64,000 bases of DNA from an uncultured Campylobacter sp. (GTDB lineage Bacteria; Campylobacterota; Campylobacteria; Campylobacterales; Campylobacteraceae), in assembly GCF_937973075.1 (NCBI RefSeq), contig NZ_CALBWL010000024.1:1-64000 (forward strand). The letters run 5' to 3'. This document shows, one piece after another, positions 61,837 to 64,000 of this stretch. The first letter of the stretch is position 1. Every line of letters starts with the position of its first letter. The translations under genes and the position numbers were made by a program. The notes beneath the pieces are model-generated. The model was not told the origin of the DNA, ran no database searches, and worked only from the letters and a program-made list of their open reading frames with translations.

Positions 61837-63987
61837 TTAAAATTTATAAACGAAGCGCAATCCCGCGTTGATCCCTTCTTTCTTGCCGCTTAAACCCTCT
61901 AGTTTCAAGGAAGTATCCAGCTTGCCGCTCGAATACTTCGCGCCGATCTCGCCGATAGCGGTATTGCCCTTGACGCTCGCGGCATCAATATCCATAGCGT
62001 AGGTACTATTATAGCCGCCGATCTTGCCTTTAAATTCTCGCTCGAAAGCGGCTCCCGCGAAAAGCTCCACGTTATCGCTTACGTCGAAATTAAATCGAGC
62101 GCCTGCCCTGCTTCTTACAGAATCGATACCCTCCAGCTTGATGCCCTCGCCCAAGACCTCCGTTTTCTTAGAATCGATATGCGTATAAAAGCCCTTGACA
62201 TAAACGTCCGCATTGAGATTAGCGCTCAGCTCGAAAATCTTGCCGAGGGCTAAATTTGCCCCGTAGTAGGTTCTCGTTACGTCGTATTCGGCCCTTCCCG
62301 AGGCCAGAGAAGCCTCGTAGTCCGATTTGATGCGACCGATTTTGGCTCCCGATTTGGCATAGAAATTTTCCGCCAAGTCGAATTCGCTCACAATGCCCGC
62401 CCCCGCGTATTTGAGATCGCCGCTGCCTTTGACGGCGAAATCATTGAAGCTCTCATATTTACCGCCGCCCGTTTCTACGTATCCTCCCAGGCTCGCGCCG
62501 TCCCCAATACGGCCCATCGCTCCTGCGAGCACGGAGATACCTTTGTTTTCTACATAGGAGCCGGAATTGTAGCGCATATTAAAACCTCCCGCATACGCAA
62601 ACGTTCCGTCTGCGGTATCCGTTATTCCCGAAAGGATATCGTCGCTTTGATTTATCGCGCCTAGCACCGCGGCGCCGGTTTCCAGCGTATTTTTATTTTG
62701 CGCCATTAGCTTCGCTCCGATTCGATCAGAATTCGGCAGAGGCTGCGGATCGGGATTTATCGTGATTTTGGTTACGTCGGCGATCAGGTCTTTATCGTCG
62801 TTAGCGCTACGCAAGGCGAATGTATAGGCAGTCGAAAGCCCGCTTTGAACTAACTGTTCGGAGCGGTTAGCCATATCGCCGAATTTTATCCCGCTTGCGG
62901 TTTTTATGAGATTTACGCGATCGCCCGATTTGAGCTTATCCGCTCCGTTTGCTATACCCACGCCGATAGTCGCTTTGCTTATATCGGTTAGCTCGCCGCT
63001 TACTAAATTTAAAATCGTCTCGTCGTTTGCGGTATCCGCGGCTAGATAGAAATTGAGTTTTTCAAAGCCCGCGATCGATTTAAACGTATCGTTTTTGCCG
63101 TAGACGTTGAAAGTGTTGCCGCTTAATTTTTGGTTTTCCCGACCGAATGCGACGCAGAGATCCAATCGGCTCCAATCTTTATCGCGGACATATACGTTAA
63201 GCACGTTATCTCTCGCTTCCGCACCGTCGTGCGCCCACATTATATTTGCAACGTCTATCCTACCGCGAAGATCGTCCGCATCTTTGAGATTTACGACGTT
63301 GTTCGTAAGCTTACTATTTCCCCATGCAAATGCGGCCCGCATAGCGCTCAACGAATCGCCGATCGTGCCGCCGTTGATATTTAAAACGTTACCATCGGCG
63401 GTACCGCTATTGCCGAGATACGCAGCGGTAAAGGTAGTCGTTAAACGTTCGCCTTTGGTACCGTTGATATTAAGCGTATTTTCATTCGCCGCACCCCCAT
63501 TGATATCTACAACCGAAAGACCGTGATAAATCATAGTGCCGTTTAAATTTAAGACATTTTTCGTAGCCGTAGCTCTACCGTTTGATTCAACGAGATGCGT
63601 TTTCCTGAGCTCACCGCCGTTTAGATTCAGCGTATTTTCGCTAAATACGGTACCGTCCTGCTGCGAGGAAGCTACGTTTATACTATTGAGCGTACCGCCG
63701 TTCATCGTCAAAGCATTGCCCTTAAGCGTCTGATCGGCTGCCGTGGCGCTATTTACGATGATATTATTCAACGGGGAATTATCGCTCGGTTGGCTATCGA
63801 GCGTAATTATCTGCGCGACGGTCGGATTTTTTACCGTTAGGGTTCCGTCGTCGACGTCTTTTTCATAGACGTCGTAATTATTTAAATCCGTGGTTTTATC
63901 GATCGTAAGCGGATTCGCAACGGGTATGGCGTAAAGTTGACCGGCGAGCGCCAAAGATAAACTCGCGCCGATAGTTTTACTGTGCAT
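61837..63987 (-). CDS. Autotransporter (type Va secreted adhesin-like)
   Basis: A 716-residue outer-membrane autotransporter. Signal peptide about residues 1-22 (KTIGASLSLALAGQLYA); passenger about 30-410 made of irregular beta-helix repeats of the type (E/G/D)N(T/V)LN(L/I)NG, for example ENTLNLNGGEL and GNVLNINGGTI; linker; C-terminal beta-barrel about 430-716 ending in FVYKF with the terminal Phe used by the BAM complex. GGAGGAG lies ten bases before the ATG at 63987, so the gene is complete. No catalytic motif is seen in the passenger, suggesting an adhesin. Confidence 0.88.
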   Translation of the reverse strand: MHSKTIGASLSLALAGQLYAIPVANPLTIDKTTDLNNYDVYEKDVDDGTLTVKNPTVAQIITLDSQPSDNSPLNNIIVNSATAADQTLKGNALTMNGGTLNSINVASSQQDGTVFSENTLNLNGGELRKTHLVESNGRATATKNVLNLNGTMIYHGLSVVDINGGAANENTLNINGTKGERLTTTFTAAYLGNSGTADGNVLNINGGTIGDSLSAMRAAFAWGNSKLTNNVVNLKDADDLRGRIDVANIMWAHDGAEARDNVLNVYVRDKDWSRLDLCVAFGRENQKLSGNTFNVYGKNDTFKSIAGFEKLNFYLAADTANDETILNLVSGELTDISKATIGVGIANGADKLKSGDRVNLIKTASGIKFGDMANRSEQLVQSGLSTAYTFALRSANDDKDLIADVTKITINPDPQPLPNSDRIGAKLMAQNKNTLETGAAVLGAINQSDDILSGITDTADGTFAYAGGFNMRYNSGSYVENKGISVLAGAMGRIGDGASLGGYVETGGGKYESFNDFAVKGSGDLKYAGAGIVSEFDLAENFYAKSGAKIGRIKSDYEASLASGRAEYDVTRTYYGANLALGKIFELSANLNADVYVKGFYTHIDSKKTEVLGEGIKLEGIDSVRSRAGARFNFDVSDNVELFAGAAFEREFKGKIGGYNSTYAMDIDAASVKGNTAIGEIGAKYSSGKLDTSLKLEGLSGKKEGINAGLRFVYKF

Positions 63988-64000
63988 TTTGAACTCCTCC

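Overview
The window is chromosomal DNA from a Campylobacter-type epsilonproteobacterium. Gene content and order match the genus: rpsB-tsf-ABC ATPase-acidic protein-gmk-tatA-argS; ilvC-divergent polysaccharide deacetylase-dprA-ruvX; mgtE-M23 peptidase-secreted protein-glcD. Coding DNA is fairly GC-rich for the genus. The flagellar gene fliR, which I recall sitting between the ABC ATPase and the acidic protein in C. jejuni, is missing. This suggests a non-flagellated species, with C. gracilis my best guess (inference; not checked by any search).

Layout. 0-5 kb: a Crp/Fnr regulator facing an LCM-type methyltransferase, an AGCS amino-acid/Na+ symporter and a MOSC protein. 5.4-7.2 kb: two damaged genes, a DUF6892-like gene split at an A AAA AAG heptamer and a SUKH-like pseudogene with three lesions. 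7.4-10 kb: RidA, a 1.3 kb gene-free stretch and a TSUP transporter. 10.4-15.7 kb: a tightly overlapping six-gene minus-strand cluster (UPF0126/TRIC, argD, midA-like, small ORF, rsmD, DUF2400). 16-22.8 kb: hydrolase, Nudix, mgtE and M23 on the minus strand, then a secreted protein and glcD on the plus strand. 23-30 kb: Sel1 protein, an EthD pseudogene, ruvX, dprA, deacetylase and ilvC. 30-38 kb: proC, then an accessory stretch of poorly known genes (DUF6630-, DUF4299- and DUF3137-like, two Sel1 proteins). 38-45.3 kb: the translation block from rpsB to argS. 45.6-55.6 kb: iadA, pgeF, ribE, cytochrome c, a SyrD/YojI-like exporter, mnmG, bioB, a lipoprotein and YceI. 55.8-59.4 kb: tRNA-Glu, then a cystine/polar amino-acid ABC operon with two binding proteins behind a short cysteine-rich leader ORF and an attenuator-like pair of hairpins. 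59.8-64 kb: two tandem paralogous membrane proteins and an autotransporter.

Two observations stand out. First, several conserved enzymes (RsmD, ProC, ArgS, RibE, a polysaccharide deacetylase) and the acidic protein carry in-frame low-complexity segments built from AATT-centred units. The spacing is regular within a gene but differs between genes (12, 15, 18, 21 or 30 bp). The same core motif saturates the intergenic DNA, including a 10-bp tandem array. Second, the leader of the amino-acid ABC operon has the layout of a classic ribosome-mediated attenuator: an 18-codon ORF with Cys-Cys-Cys, an antiterminator arm over its stop codon, and a competing 22-bp hairpin before the first transporter gene.
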